Of a DNA stretch of 64,000 bases, positions 15,401 through 24,160 are shown in pieces; positions within the stretch are counted from its first letter, which is position 1; the number at the start of each line of letters is the position of its first letter. The notes below the pieces were generated by a model. That model was given only the letters and a program-made list of their open reading frames with translations, was not told the origin of the DNA and ran no database searches. Position numbers and translations under genes: made by a program. This DNA comes from an uncultured Christensenellaceae bacterium (GTDB lineage: Bacteria > Bacillota > Clostridia > Christensenellales > Borkfalkiaceae), in contig CAJUIR010000003.1 of assembly GCA_910586655.1 (NCBI GenBank), forward strand, positions 1 through 64,000, given 5' to 3'.

Positions 15401-15429
15401 TTGTCGTTTTGCGTTGCTTATGTTATAAT
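15401..15429 (+). promoter_or_regulatory. Promoter of the helicase gene
   Basis: TTGTCG (15401-15406), 17 bp, TATAAT (15424-15429), 33 bp before the start codon. Confidence 0.65.
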
Positions 15430-15461
15430 AACGGCAGCAAATTCTTACAAGGGGGAGAGGC

Positions 15462-18392
15462 ATGAAGCGTACGCCCGATCTGCATCAGAAGGCAGTGATC
15501 GACGATTTTCAAAACAGCATTTTGCTGTATGCAAGCGCCGGAACGGGCAAGACGTTTACCGTTGCGAATAAAGTCGGAAAAATCATTCGGGACGGGTTGG
15601 CTTCCCCCGAAGAAATTCTTTGTCTTACGTTTACGATCAAGGCGTGCAAAGAGATGGCGGAAGCCGTCTCCCGCGTGACCGATCGTACGGGCGTAAATAT
15701 CAAAACCATTCATGGATTTTGTTTACAGATCATCGAGGAAGAAGCAAAACGTTCGGGCGCATCGTATGTGAAACCGAACGTTATCGACGAAACCGACGAG
15801 GAGGAAATTCTGCAAAGTCTGATCCCCAAACGGCTGGCCGAACAAAAACTGTCGTTGTTTCTGCGGGAACAGAATCTTGCTGCGGGATTGGAAGAACTGT
15901 TTGCCTGCGACGTTGTGTTTGTCCGTCCGTTCGGATTTTTCTGGCGAGTTTTACGGAACGGGGAACCCGTATACGTCAACAGCGGTTGCGCGGTAAAAAC
16001 CGAGCGGGAAATTTTCAAATTACAAAGCAGACAGCCGGAGGAATTTGTATGTCCTGAGTGCGGGGAAAGGCAGTTTTTCGGCGGGAATCGCTGTACGTTT
16101 TGCGATTACGATTTAAGAACGTATCTCAAACCCAAGCAGTTCCGCACAAAAAATTTCCGTGCTTTGGTAAGCGGTATCAAGCGCTATCGGGAGATCTTCG
16201 GATTTTATTCCCAAAATCCTGCGGAAGATTATCGGCGGACGTTTCATCAACTTCGAGCAGGTTCCGACGAAAAATTCCGATCGCTCGTTTCTTATCAAAC
16301 AGCCAACGGCTATGAAACGGACGAAGAACTGATCGGGTATTTTTCACAGTGCGCGGGCGTTGTTGCGGAATACGATTCTCTGTTGTCGCAAAGCAATAAA
16401 CTCGATTTCGACGATCTGATTTTGGGCGCGAAAAATCTTTTAAAAGACGCGTCCGTATTGCAAAGATGGCGCGGCAAGTTCCGGTATATCGTCATCGACG
16501 AAATGCAGGATACAAGCGTGTTGGAATATTCCGTTTTAAAACAACTCTTTGTGCAAAGCCGCGTCATGATGTGCGGAGACGTGTTTCAAACGATATACGA
16601 GTGGCGCGGTTCCGTCCCTTACGAGGTGTTGGAAGATTTCCGAAAATCGTTTTCTGTAAAAGTATATATGCTGTCCGAAAATTACCGCTCCAACCGCATG
16701 CTCGCAGGCGCAACGTTCGCGTATTTGCGCAGCGCATGTCCCGAACACGTCGGACGGTTCTGTCCCGAACAAATCGGGATCGGCAGCCAGACGGAGGGCG
16801 AACCGATCCGCTACATGCAATGTAACAGCGAAAGGGAGGAAGCGGAATTTATCTATCGTTACCTGCTCAAACATCCGCCCGCGAAATCCTCGGATGTATG
16901 CATCATGTCGCGGTCGAACGGTTATATCGCACGTCTGTATCAACGCCTGACGGCATACGGAAACTCCCTGCCGCAGGAGAGGCGGTTAAAATTTTTTACG
17001 GTGGATGAAGACGCGCGTTTCTACAAAAAATCGGTAGTGAAAGATATTATTGCGTTCTGGTCTGTTCTGATCTGCAAGTCCGACAGCATCGCAATGGAGC
17101 GCATCGCCGCGCGGTATCTTCCGCGCATCGGTCCGGCAACGTTATCGGTTTTGCGCGGCGCAAGCGGTGCGGGCGTGTCGGCGGCTTCGTTCTTATCGGA
17201 AGACAGTTACTTGTATCAGGATTGTTACGACCGTCTGATCCGCGGATTCGGTCAAGGCAACGTGATCGTATACGATACCGAAACCACGGGACTGGATCTC
17301 AACCACGACGAAATCATTCAGATTTCCGCCATCCGCATCGACGCCGACGGAACTCCTACGGAGCAATTTAACCGATATATTTTCCCGCAACGCGACATTT
17401 CCGAGGGCGCGGTCCGAACGCACGGAATATCCGCCGAAATGTTAAAAGAAAAAGGCGCCGTTACGGCAAGACAGGCGCTGATCGAATTTTCGGATTTCGT
17501 GAAAGGCGCGGTCATTGTCGGACACAACAGCGAACAGTTTGACAGAGTAGTACTCGACAGGCAACTTTCCGAGCAAGGGTTGCCGCCCCTAAACGTGTCG
17601 GGCGAATACGATACGCTCGGGTTATCCAAATTACTTTGCCGCGAATGCGCGGATCACCGTTTGGAAACGCTGTGTCGGTTGTTCGGGTTTTCCAATCTCC
17701 GCGCGCACGACGCGTTTTACGACGTACTTGCAACGGCGCAGGTGCTGGCGCGTTTGATCCAAGAGAGGCTGATACCTCAAACCCGGACGCGCAGGATGTT
17801 GATCGGGCGGTATCAAAAATTATTTCAGCCGTTTTATAAGCGTTATACCGTGATGAAAAATTTGCTTGCGGCAAACGATTTGCAAGGTTTAAACGCGTAT
17901 ATCGCCGATGAAATGGAAGTGTTTTCCAAATATCGGGAGTTGCGGGACAGAGCAGTCGTCGACGAGTTATTCGAACAGGTAACGGAGTACGCGAAGGGGT
18001 TTAAACAGGCACAGGACTGTTTGCACGATTTTATCGGCGCCGCGGCGTTATCGGGAAATCAAATGGATTTTTTTGCGGAACGTTTTCACAAAATCCCCGT
18101 CATCACCGTGCACCAATCCAAAGGATGCGAATTCGACACCGTGTTGCTTGCGGGCGTCGATTCGCGCAATTTCCCCAATTATGCCGCCGTCCAAAGCGGA
18201 CACGAGCAGGAGGAGAGACGCGTCTTTTACGTAGCCGTTACGCGCGCAAAAGAAAATCTGATTTTGTCAAGTTACGAAAACGGAGTTTCAAAGAACGGCG
18301 ATCCGTATTCGAGATCGCCGAGTCCGTATCTGGAATACATTCCGAAAGAGTGTATCCGAAATTACCGTTATCGCGATCGGGAGGGTTTATGA
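15462..18392 (+). CDS. UvrD-like helicase with zinc ribbon and internal DnaQ-type exonuclease
   Basis: 976 residues; predicted DNA repair or defence enzyme in the cytoplasm. SF1A helicase motifs: Walker A SAGTGKT (25-31), LTFTIKACKEM (55-65), Walker B IDEMQD (345-350), GDVFQTIYEWRG (372-383), YMLSENYRS (402-410), ITVHQSKG near 885 and VFYVAVTRAKENL near 925. Two insertions are unusual. A four-cysteine ribbon (CPEC/CTFC) occupies 197-214. A complete 3'-5' exonuclease of the DEDD type occupies 600-765, with DTETTG, VGHNSEQFD and HDAFYDV. The exonuclease splits the second helicase half. ATG 15462 follows GGGGGAGAGG. The stop overlaps the next gene as ATGA. Confidence 0.85.
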   Translation: MKRTPDLHQKAVIDDFQNSILLYASAGTGKTFTVANKVGKIIRDGLASPEEILCLTFTIKACKEMAEAVSRVTDRTGVNIKTIHGFCLQIIEEEAKRSGASYVKPNVIDETDEEEILQSLIPKRLAEQKLSLFLREQNLAAGLEELFACDVVFVRPFGFFWRVLRNGEPVYVNSGCAVKTEREIFKLQSRQPEEFVCPECGERQFFGGNRCTFCDYDLRTYLKPKQFRTKNFRALVSGIKRYREIFGFYSQNPAEDYRRTFHQLRAGSDEKFRSLVSYQTANGYETDEELIGYFSQCAGVVAEYDSLLSQSNKLDFDDLILGAKNLLKDASVLQRWRGKFRYIVIDEMQDTSVLEYSVLKQLFVQSRVMMCGDVFQTIYEWRGSVPYEVLEDFRKSFSVKVYMLSENYRSNRMLAGATFAYLRSACPEHVGRFCPEQIGIGSQTEGEPIRYMQCNSEREEAEFIYRYLLKHPPAKSSDVCIMSRSNGYIARLYQRLTAYGNSLPQERRLKFFTVDEDARFYKKSVVKDIIAFWSVLICKSDSIAMERIAARYLPRIGPATLSVLRGASGAGVSAASFLSEDSYLYQDCYDRLIRGFGQGNVIVYDTETTGLDLNHDEIIQISAIRIDADGTPTEQFNRYIFPQRDISEGAVRTHGISAEMLKEKGAVTARQALIEFSDFVKGAVIVGHNSEQFDRVVLDRQLSEQGLPPLNVSGEYDTLGLSKLLCRECADHRLETLCRLFGFSNLRAHDAFYDVLATAQVLARLIQERLIPQTRTRRMLIGRYQKLFQPFYKRYTVMKNLLAANDLQGLNAYIADEMEVFSKYRELRDRAVVDELFEQVTEYAKGFKQAQDCLHDFIGAAALSGNQMDFFAERFHKIPVITVHQSKGCEFDTVLLAGVDSRNFPNYAAVQSGHEQEERRVFYVAVTRAKENLILSSYENGVSKNGDPYSRSPSPYLEYIPKECIRNYRYRDREGL

Positions 18393-18895
18393 AATATCAT
18401 TGTTTGATCATCGACGACGAAAAAGTGCTTGCGGACAGCACGGCGGAATACTTTAATCTTTTCGGCGTAAAAACGGTTTCCGTATACGGCGCGGACGATT
18501 GCCGCAAATTTTTCAAAGACAATACAGCCGAACTCATACTGCTCGATATAAACTTGGGCGACGGAAGCGGTTTTGATTTATGTAAGGAACTTCGGGAAAA
18601 GACGAATATTCCTATCCTGTTTATTTCCGCGCGGACAAGCGACGACGACAAGATAGTTGCGCTCAATATCGGCGGCGACGATTATATCCAGAAACCGTAT
18701 TCGCTGGGCGTGTTGCTTGCCAAAGTAAAAGCCGTGTTAAAGCGGTACGGACGAGCCGCAACCTGCGAATATTCGGACGGATATTTGACAGTCAACTTTC
18801 TATCAAAACAAGTTAAAGTAAAAGATACATCAATCAAACTTACTACGCTTGAATTTAAGTTGCTTAATAAGAAGACAAATTTGAGTTTAAGGTAG
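18389..18895 (+). pseudogene. OmpR-type response regulator, truncated in its DNA-binding domain
   Basis: 168 residues from ATG 18389, overlapping the helicase stop (ATGA) with GGGAGGG upstream. The receiver domain is complete: DDE at residues 9-11, phosphoacceptor in LILLDINLGDGSGFD, the SARTSDDDK threonine/serine region and the QKPYSLGVL lysine. The winged-helix domain stops after KLTTLEFKLL, where family members continue about 50 more residues. The last 90 bp are visibly more AT-rich than the rest. No sensor kinase is nearby. The missing half was probably lost when the accessory region to the right arrived. It could still act as a stand-alone receiver. Confidence 0.7.
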
Positions 18896-19212
18896 CGCAA
18901 TTTTGCGGCGTTGGTCACTCAGAAACGCGACACCATTTGTTGACCTCGATGCGTGACCGCGCTCCGCGGGCAAGTTCATTCGCTCCGATTGTTCGCGCTG
19001 CAAGCTCGCTCCGGTTCTTGACCCTGGAACACGGCTACGTTGCGCGATTACTGCACCATATCCCCGAAATCGGGGAGATTCTCAAATGCGGAAGGGGCTT
19101 TGCCCCTTACCCCATTTTATACGGGGGTGCGGAATCGGGCGCAATCACGGCTACGACCCCACCCCCGCACCCGTCCGCAGGCGTTAGGGTGCGGGGATGG
19201 GGCACTTCGCGC
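18896..19212. other. Non-coding GC-rich stretch with large hairpin at the start of the accessory region
   Basis: No convincing gene. The DNA is GC-rich with many short repeats. The right part holds a 16-bp inverted repeat with one mismatch, 19157-19172 against 19187-19202 (CCCCaCCCCGCACCC type), with a 14-nt loop. A smaller ggggctttgcccc stem lies just before it. The segment appears to have replaced the body of the dead integrase that follows, and marks the left junction of the accessory DNA. Confidence 0.45.
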
Positions 19213-19430
19213 GCGCTCACGCAGGCAATGAAACGGCTCATGCCCGCGCACCACCTGCACGATCTCCGCCACACGTTCATTACACGGCGCAGGAATGCGG
19301 CGTATCTCGGGAAGTTGTTTCCGTGTGGGCAGGGCACGCCGAAGACGGAACGCAGACGTCCAACGTCTACACACATTTTTCCCGCGAGTTCATGCTACAA
19401 GAGGGACGAAAGGTTATTTATAACCTTTAA
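19213..19430 (+). pseudogene. Remnant of a tyrosine integrase C-terminus, frameshifted
   Basis: Two consecutive frames together match the end of the intact integrase at 22538-23743. The first gives KRLMPAHHLHDLRHTFITR (HxxR box). After a 1-nt slip near 19287 the second gives ECGVSREVVSVWAGH and NVYTHFSREF (GH box and nucleophile Tyr), ending at 19430. The N-terminal and central parts are missing. The flank that follows repeats the motif agtccccaa and then carries an inverted repeat, just as after the intact integrase, so this is the dead right end of an older related element. Confidence 0.75.
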
Positions 19431-19474
19431 GCGGTGATTTAGTCCCCAAAAAGTCCCCAAAATGCAAAAAAAAT

Positions 19475-19521
19475 GCCCTCATATCTTGTGAATTCCTCAA
19501 AAAAACACACAAGATATAGGG
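19475..19521. repeat. Inverted repeat at the end of the dead integrase module
   Basis: GCCCT-C-ATATCTTGTG pairs with CACAAGATATAGGGC, and tggctga follows. The intact integrase is followed by an analogous inverted repeat at 23829-23872 and then tggctgggg, the 3' end of tRNA-Gln. These probably mark element ends. Confidence 0.5.
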
Positions 19522-19531
19522 CTATTGGCTG

Positions 19532-19557
19532 AGTTCGGTTAACCTAAACCGAACTTT
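19532..19557 (+). terminator. Intrinsic terminator
   Basis: AGTTCGGTT-AACCTA-AACCGAACT followed by TTTTA, shortly before the promoter of the restriction-modification gene. Confidence 0.7.
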
Positions 19558-19601
19558 TTATATTACTGCAAAAATCTTGCACTAAATCTGATTACCAAAT
19601 A

Positions 19602-19630
19602 TTGCCTAAATAGCCTAAATTTGATATAAT
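19602..19630 (+). promoter_or_regulatory. Promoter of the restriction-modification gene
   Basis: TTGCCT (19602-19607), 17 bp, TATAAT (19625-19630), 28 bp before the start at 19659. Confidence 0.6.
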
Positions 19631-19658
19631 AAAGAAAATTAAAGCATAGGTAACACAA

Positions 19659-22463
19659 ATGACTGATTTGGAACAGAAAAAGGCGGCGAAAGAATTTGCG
19701 GCATATTGGGCGGGGAAAGGCTACGAAAAAGGCGAAAGTCAGCCGTTTTGGCTTTCGCTTTTACGCGACGTTTTGGGCGTGGAACACCCCGAACAATATA
19801 TTAAATTCGAGAATCAAGTTAAAATCGACCATACGAGTTTTATCGATGGCATGATTCCCGCCACGCATGTTTTGATTGAACAGAAGGGCATCAATAAAAG
19901 TTTGCTCGAACCGATTCCGCAATCGGACGGAACGCGGCTTACGCCCTTTCAACAGGCAAAACGTTATTCGGCGGAGTTAAGATATGACGACCGTCCGCGT
20001 TGGATTGTTACCTGTAACTTTCAAGAATTTCATATATACGACATGAATAAGACGACGGGCGAACCCGAAAGTATTTTACTGAAAGACTTGCCCAAAGAAT
20101 ATTACCGCTTGCAATTTCTTGTAGATACGGCAAACGAAAACGTACAGCGGGAAATGGAAATTTCCAAAAAAGCAGGCGTGCTGGTCGGCGTGCTTTACGA
20201 CGAGATATTAAAACAATATCGCAACCCCGAAAGCCCCGAAACGTTGAAGAGCTTAAATATGCTTTGCGTTCGTCTTGTTTTCTGTTTGTATGCGGAGGAC
20301 AGCGGACTGTTCGGCGGGCATACCAAATTTCACGATTATCTGAAAGCGATTGCCGACAAAGATATAAAAAACGTGCGCCGCGCTTTAATTGACCTTTTCA
20401 AAGTACTCGACACCCCCGAAGAAAAACGGTACGAAATCGACCCCTATATGGACGAAACGCTTGCTTCCTTTCCGTATGTGAACGGCGGACTGTTTGCAGA
20501 CGAGGCAATCGAAATTCCGCCCTTTAACGAGAAGATAGTAAAACTGTTGTTAGACAATGCAAGCGCGGGATTCGATTGGAGTGAGATAAGCCCGACGATT
20601 TTCGGCGCGGTATTTGAAAGTACCTTAAACCCCGAAACACGGCGTTCGGGCGGTATGCACTACACGGAAATCGAGGATATCCATAAGGTTATCGACCCGC
20701 TGTTTCTGAATGAACTAAAAGAAGAGATAAACGAAATAAAAGAAATCAAGATAGAGAAAACGCGCAACGCAAAACTTGAAGCGTACCGCGAAAAACTTGC
20801 GTCGCTTACCTTCCTCGACCCTGCGTGCGGTAGCGGCAACTTTTTAACGGAAACTTATCTTTCTCTTCGCAGACTTGAAAACGAAGCTCTTGCATTTGCC
20901 CTGCACGGTCAAATGACTATGGAAACAGGCGGCGTGATAAAAGTATCTATCGGGCAATTTTACGGAATAGAGATAAACGACTTTGCCGTTACGGTTGCCA
21001 AAACCGCGCTATGGATCGCAGAAAGCCAAATGATGAAAGAAACGGAAGAAATCGTACACGCAAATCTCGATTTCCTGCCGTTAAAATCTTATGCGAATAT
21101 CATTGAGGGAAACGCGCTTTCACTCGATTGGGAAAGCGTCGTTCTGAAAGAAAAGCTCGATTATATTATGGGGAATCCGCCGTTTGTGGGCGCAAGAATG
21201 ATGGAACAAGGCGGCAGACAGAAACGGGAAGTTTTAGAGATTTTCGGACAGATTCCCGACGTGCAGGATTTGGACTACGTAACCTGTTGGTATAAGAAAG
21301 CGGCGTTATATATGCAAGGTACGAGAATCGAAAGCTGTTTCGTTTCTACCAACTCGATTTGCCAAGGTTCGCAAACACCCATTCTTTGGAACGTTATGCT
21401 AAACGAACTCGGCGCGCATATCAATTTTGCCTATCAAACGTTCAAATGGGGAAAGAACGGAAACGTAAAAGATAAAGCAGCCGTTAATTGCGTTATCGTT
21501 GGATTTGCGCTGTTTAATCGAGAGAAAAAACTGTTGTTTACCGCTTCCAACGAAAGCGTGTCGCACGGAAAAATCGTGGCAAACGTCAATCCCTATTTGT
21601 TGGAAGCGCCCGATTGTTTGGTGGTTGCGGAAAAAACGCCTTTGTGCAACGTGCCGAAAATGAATTTCGGAAATCAACCGCGCGACGGAGGATATTTCGT
21701 AATATCCTCCGAAGAGTACGAAGCGATACTTGCAAAAGAGCCCGAACTGAAAAAATGGCTGCGGTTATATATCGGTGCAGAAGAGTTTATCAAAGGGAAA
21801 AAGCGTTGGTGCTTATGGTTGAAGCACGCTTCTCCGCTCGATATTAAAAACAGCAAAATCTTATACGAAAAGGTAGAAGCCGTTCGCAAATTCCGTTTGA
21901 GTTCCAAAGCGAAAACGACGAACGGATACGCAAAAGTTCCGCACCTGTTTGCGCAAATCACGCAGCCCGATAACGAGCCCTATTTAATTGTTCCGTCGGT
22001 ATCGTCGGAAAATAGGAAATACGTTCCCATTGGATTTTTAAGCGGTGAAGTCATTTCATCAAATGCCGTGCAAATCATTCCGAACGCTACGTTGTATCAC
22101 TTCGGCGTATTAACTTCCAACGTACACATGGCGTGGATGCGTGCGGTTTGTGGAAGATTGAAAAGTGATTACCGCTATTCCAAAGAAATCGTATATAACA
22201 CGTTCCCGTGGTGCAACTCGACGGACGCGCAGAAGGAGAAGATAGAACAAACGGCGCAAGCTATTTTAGACGCGCGTGCGCTCTATCCCGATTGTCCGTT
22301 TTCGGTTTTGTACGACGAAACGACTATGCCGCCCGAGCTTCGCAAAGCGCATCAACAGAACGATAGAGCAGTCATGACGGCATACGGTTTTTGGGGTAAA
22401 CTCAACTCCGAAAGCGAGTGCGTTGCAGAACTTATGAAAATGTACAAGGAATTAACGAGATGA
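19659..22463 (+). CDS. MmeI-like single-chain type II restriction-modification enzyme
   Basis: 934 residues, the size of the MmeI family, in which one polypeptide cuts foreign DNA and methylates host DNA on adenine. An N-terminal PD-ExK-type nuclease is visible: D63 in FIDGM and E74-x-K76 in HVLIEQKG, both apparently intact. A helical spacer (about 170-370) leads to the N6-adenine methyltransferase, with SAM motif DPACGSGNF (387-395) and catalytic NPPF (506-509). The C-terminal third is the likely target-recognition domain, ending in the family C-terminal helices. Only a weak ribosome site (TAGGTAA) precedes ATG 19659. It lies between two integrase modules, so it is cargo of the accessory element. 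Confidence 0.85.
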   Translation: MTDLEQKKAAKEFAAYWAGKGYEKGESQPFWLSLLRDVLGVEHPEQYIKFENQVKIDHTSFIDGMIPATHVLIEQKGINKSLLEPIPQSDGTRLTPFQQAKRYSAELRYDDRPRWIVTCNFQEFHIYDMNKTTGEPESILLKDLPKEYYRLQFLVDTANENVQREMEISKKAGVLVGVLYDEILKQYRNPESPETLKSLNMLCVRLVFCLYAEDSGLFGGHTKFHDYLKAIADKDIKNVRRALIDLFKVLDTPEEKRYEIDPYMDETLASFPYVNGGLFADEAIEIPPFNEKIVKLLLDNASAGFDWSEISPTIFGAVFESTLNPETRRSGGMHYTEIEDIHKVIDPLFLNELKEEINEIKEIKIEKTRNAKLEAYREKLASLTFLDPACGSGNFLTETYLSLRRLENEALAFALHGQMTMETGGVIKVSIGQFYGIEINDFAVTVAKTALWIAESQMMKETEEIVHANLDFLPLKSYANIIEGNALSLDWESVVLKEKLDYIMGNPPFVGARMMEQGGRQKREVLEIFGQIPDVQDLDYVTCWYKKAALYMQGTRIESCFVSTNSICQGSQTPILWNVMLNELGAHINFAYQTFKWGKNGNVKDKAAVNCVIVGFALFNREKKLLFTASNESVSHGKIVANVNPYLLEAPDCLVVAEKTPLCNVPKMNFGNQPRDGGYFVISSEEYEAILAKEPELKKWLRLYIGAEEFIKGKKRWCLWLKHASPLDIKNSKILYEKVEAVRKFRLSSKAKTTNGYAKVPHLFAQITQPDNEPYLIVPSVSSENRKYVPIGFLSGEVISSNAVQIIPNATLYHFGVLTSNVHMAWMRAVCGRLKSDYRYSKEIVYNTFPWCNSTDAQKEKIEQTAQAILDARALYPDCPFSVLYDETTMPPELRKAHQQNDRAVMTAYGFWGKLNSESECVAELMKMYKELTR

Positions 22464-22531
22464 AAAATGAACAGAAAAGAATTCCAGCTGATATATTTTT
22501 TCCTCTAAGTAATAACGAAATTGAATTGTAA
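22460..22531 (+). CDS. 23-codon ORF, probable severed start of the integrase
   Basis: ATG 22460 overlaps the stop of the restriction-modification gene (ATGA) and gives MKNEQKRIPADIFFPLSNNE before TAA at 22529. It is in the same frame as the integrase at 22538. The original integrase may therefore have begun here and lost its first 26 codons to a nonsense mutation. It could also be an independent small peptide. Confidence 0.35.
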   Translation: MKNEQKRIPADIFFPLSNNEIEL

Positions 22532-22537
22532 GGATAC

Positions 22538-23743
22538 TTGAAACAACAAACTAACACATTACAGACGGACGATTCCTTGCGGCAGTTGCTTGAAGAAATG
22601 AAAAAGCAGAACGAATTGTACAAGCAGGTGCTGGCGGGTTTAAGTCCGATAGCGGAAAAGAGTAAAATTGAAAATCGTCGGGGTAAGCTGAAATTTACAA
22701 AAAAGGAGATTTCACAGATGCCGACACAATTCAAAAATATCTTTGCGGCAAACGATTTAATAGTGCATTACCGTTTAAGAAAGGACGGTGTGTACGAAGC
22801 AAGATTCCACAGACAGGGAATAGACATAGAGGTTTCGTCCAAAGATTTAACAAAACTCAAACAGAAATTTATCGATAAACTTAATCACAAAGACGAAAAG
22901 CCCGACAAAAAGGACAAGACCTTTGCGGAATACGCCGACGAGTGGCTGAACATTAAAAAGGTAACGACAAAACAATCGACTTGCAACGAATACATACGAA
23001 TGTTAAATCACGACATTCTGCCTACATTCGGAGAAATTAAGGCGATAGAGATAGACAGATGCACGTTGCAGAACTTTCTTTTAACCTACGTTCAAAAAGG
23101 CGTTCTGCGTACGGCGCAAAAACTGTTTCTCTTACTGCGTTGTATCTTCGATATGATTGCGGAGGACTACAACATCCCCACGCCGATGAAAAAGGTTGTC
23201 GTGCCCAACTACCAAAGCAAGACCGGAACGGCGTTTACCTACGACGAAGAAAAGCAACTTGTTAAGCATTGCCTTGCAAATCTTAAAAAAGACACTTCCC
23301 ACGCCCTTCTAGTACTTTTGTATGCAGGACTCAGGAGAAGCGAGCTTGCAAGTCTGAAAGTAATTGACGGCGTTTGGCTCGAATGCGAAACAAGCAAAGA
23401 GCGTATGGGTAAAAACGTTGTAAAACGCAAAATACCTATTACGCCGATGATGAAACAAGTATTGCCGTATATCGACTTTGAAAAGGCGAAGGGCGTAAAC
23501 TTAAGTACGTTGCAAACGACAATAAAGCGTTTATTTCCCGATCACCACTCCCACGAGTTAAGGCATACGTTTATCAGTCGTTGCAAAGAGAGCGGCGTTT
23601 CGGGCGAAGTTGTAAGCATTTGGGCGGGACATTCGTTGAGTGGAACGATTACGACTACCGTTTACACGCATTATTCGGAAGAATTTCAGTTGCGCGAGGC
23701 GGAGAAAGTAAATTACTTAAAATGGGATTTCGGGGAAGAATGA
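22538..23743 (+). CDS. int: Tyrosine-recombinase integrase
   Basis: 401 residues from TTG 22538, preceded by AAGGA. It would catalyse site-specific insertion and excision of the element. An N-terminal coiled segment is followed by an AP2-like DNA-binding region (YEARFHRQGIDIEV), a SAM-like core-binding domain (FAEYADEWLNIKK) and the catalytic domain. Catalytic residues are visible: Arg in LLYAGLRRSEL, the HELRHTF box, SIWAGHS, and Tyr in TVYTHYSEEF. The gene ends 134 bp before tRNA-Gln, the classical position for an integrase beside its tRNA attachment site. The open frame continues upstream past a stop to ATG 22460. Confidence 0.9.
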   Translation: MKQQTNTLQTDDSLRQLLEEMKKQNELYKQVLAGLSPIAEKSKIENRRGKLKFTKKEISQMPTQFKNIFAANDLIVHYRLRKDGVYEARFHRQGIDIEVSSKDLTKLKQKFIDKLNHKDEKPDKKDKTFAEYADEWLNIKKVTTKQSTCNEYIRMLNHDILPTFGEIKAIEIDRCTLQNFLLTYVQKGVLRTAQKLFLLLRCIFDMIAEDYNIPTPMKKVVVPNYQSKTGTAFTYDEEKQLVKHCLANLKKDTSHALLVLLYAGLRRSELASLKVIDGVWLECETSKERMGKNVVKRKIPITPMMKQVLPYIDFEKAKGVNLSTLQTTIKRLFPDHHSHELRHTFISRCKESGVSGEVVSIWAGHSLSGTITTTVYTHYSEEFQLREAEKVNYLKWDFGEE

Positions 23744-23828
23744 GGGGGTTAGTCCCCAATTAGTCCCCGCAAACTCCCAAATTTACTCCCAAATCTGGGT
23801 TTCCAGCCATTTTTGCTAAAAAACAAAA

Positions 23829-23872
23829 CACTATATATTGTGTTCAAAAATTAGAACTTACAATATATAGTG
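23829..23872. repeat. Inverted repeat between integrase and tRNA-Gln
   Basis: CACTATATATTGTGTTC pairs imperfectly with GAACTTACAATATATAGTG around an AT-rich loop. It may end the integrase transcript and the tRNA transcript. Its twin lies at 19475-19521 after the dead integrase. Confidence 0.5.
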
Positions 23873-23876
23873 TCTG

Positions 23877-23951
23877 TGGCTGGGGTGAAGTGATTCGAAC
23901 ACCCGAATGACGGAGTCAGAGTCCGTTGCCTTACCGCTTGGCGACACCCCA
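23877..23951 (-). tRNA. tRNA-Gln(CTG), likely attachment site
   Basis: Leftward acceptor TGGGGTG (23951..23945) pairs with CACCCCA (23887..23881). The anticodon loop CTCTGAC gives CTG, the T arm is GTGTTCGAATCAC, and GCCA is encoded. The 3' end faces the integrase, as expected for a tRNA used as integration site. Confidence 0.95.
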
Positions 23952-24102
23952 ATAATTTAAAATACTTAAATATTCTATCAAAACGGTACAAATTTATCAA
24001 GCATTTTTATGCTCATTATCAAAAATTTTTATCAAATGCGATTGTCCGATCTCAAAGATTTGTTTCATCGAATAAAATTTCCGATCGATTTTATTTTATA
24101 AC

Positions 24103-24131
24103 TTGTATTTTTACACGAAATACGTTATAAT
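24103..24131 (+). promoter_or_regulatory. Promoter of comEC-holA
   Basis: TTGTAT (24103-24108), 17 bp, TATAAT (24126-24131), 30 bp before comEC. Confidence 0.65.
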
Positions 24132-24160
24132 ATATTTGATTTTTACAAGGGAGAACGCGC

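Noticed and set aside
18125..18388. Response regulator starting at 18125
   Set aside because: The extra 88 codons lie inside the helicase gene in another frame. The receiver domain begins at ATG 18389 with its own ribosome site.
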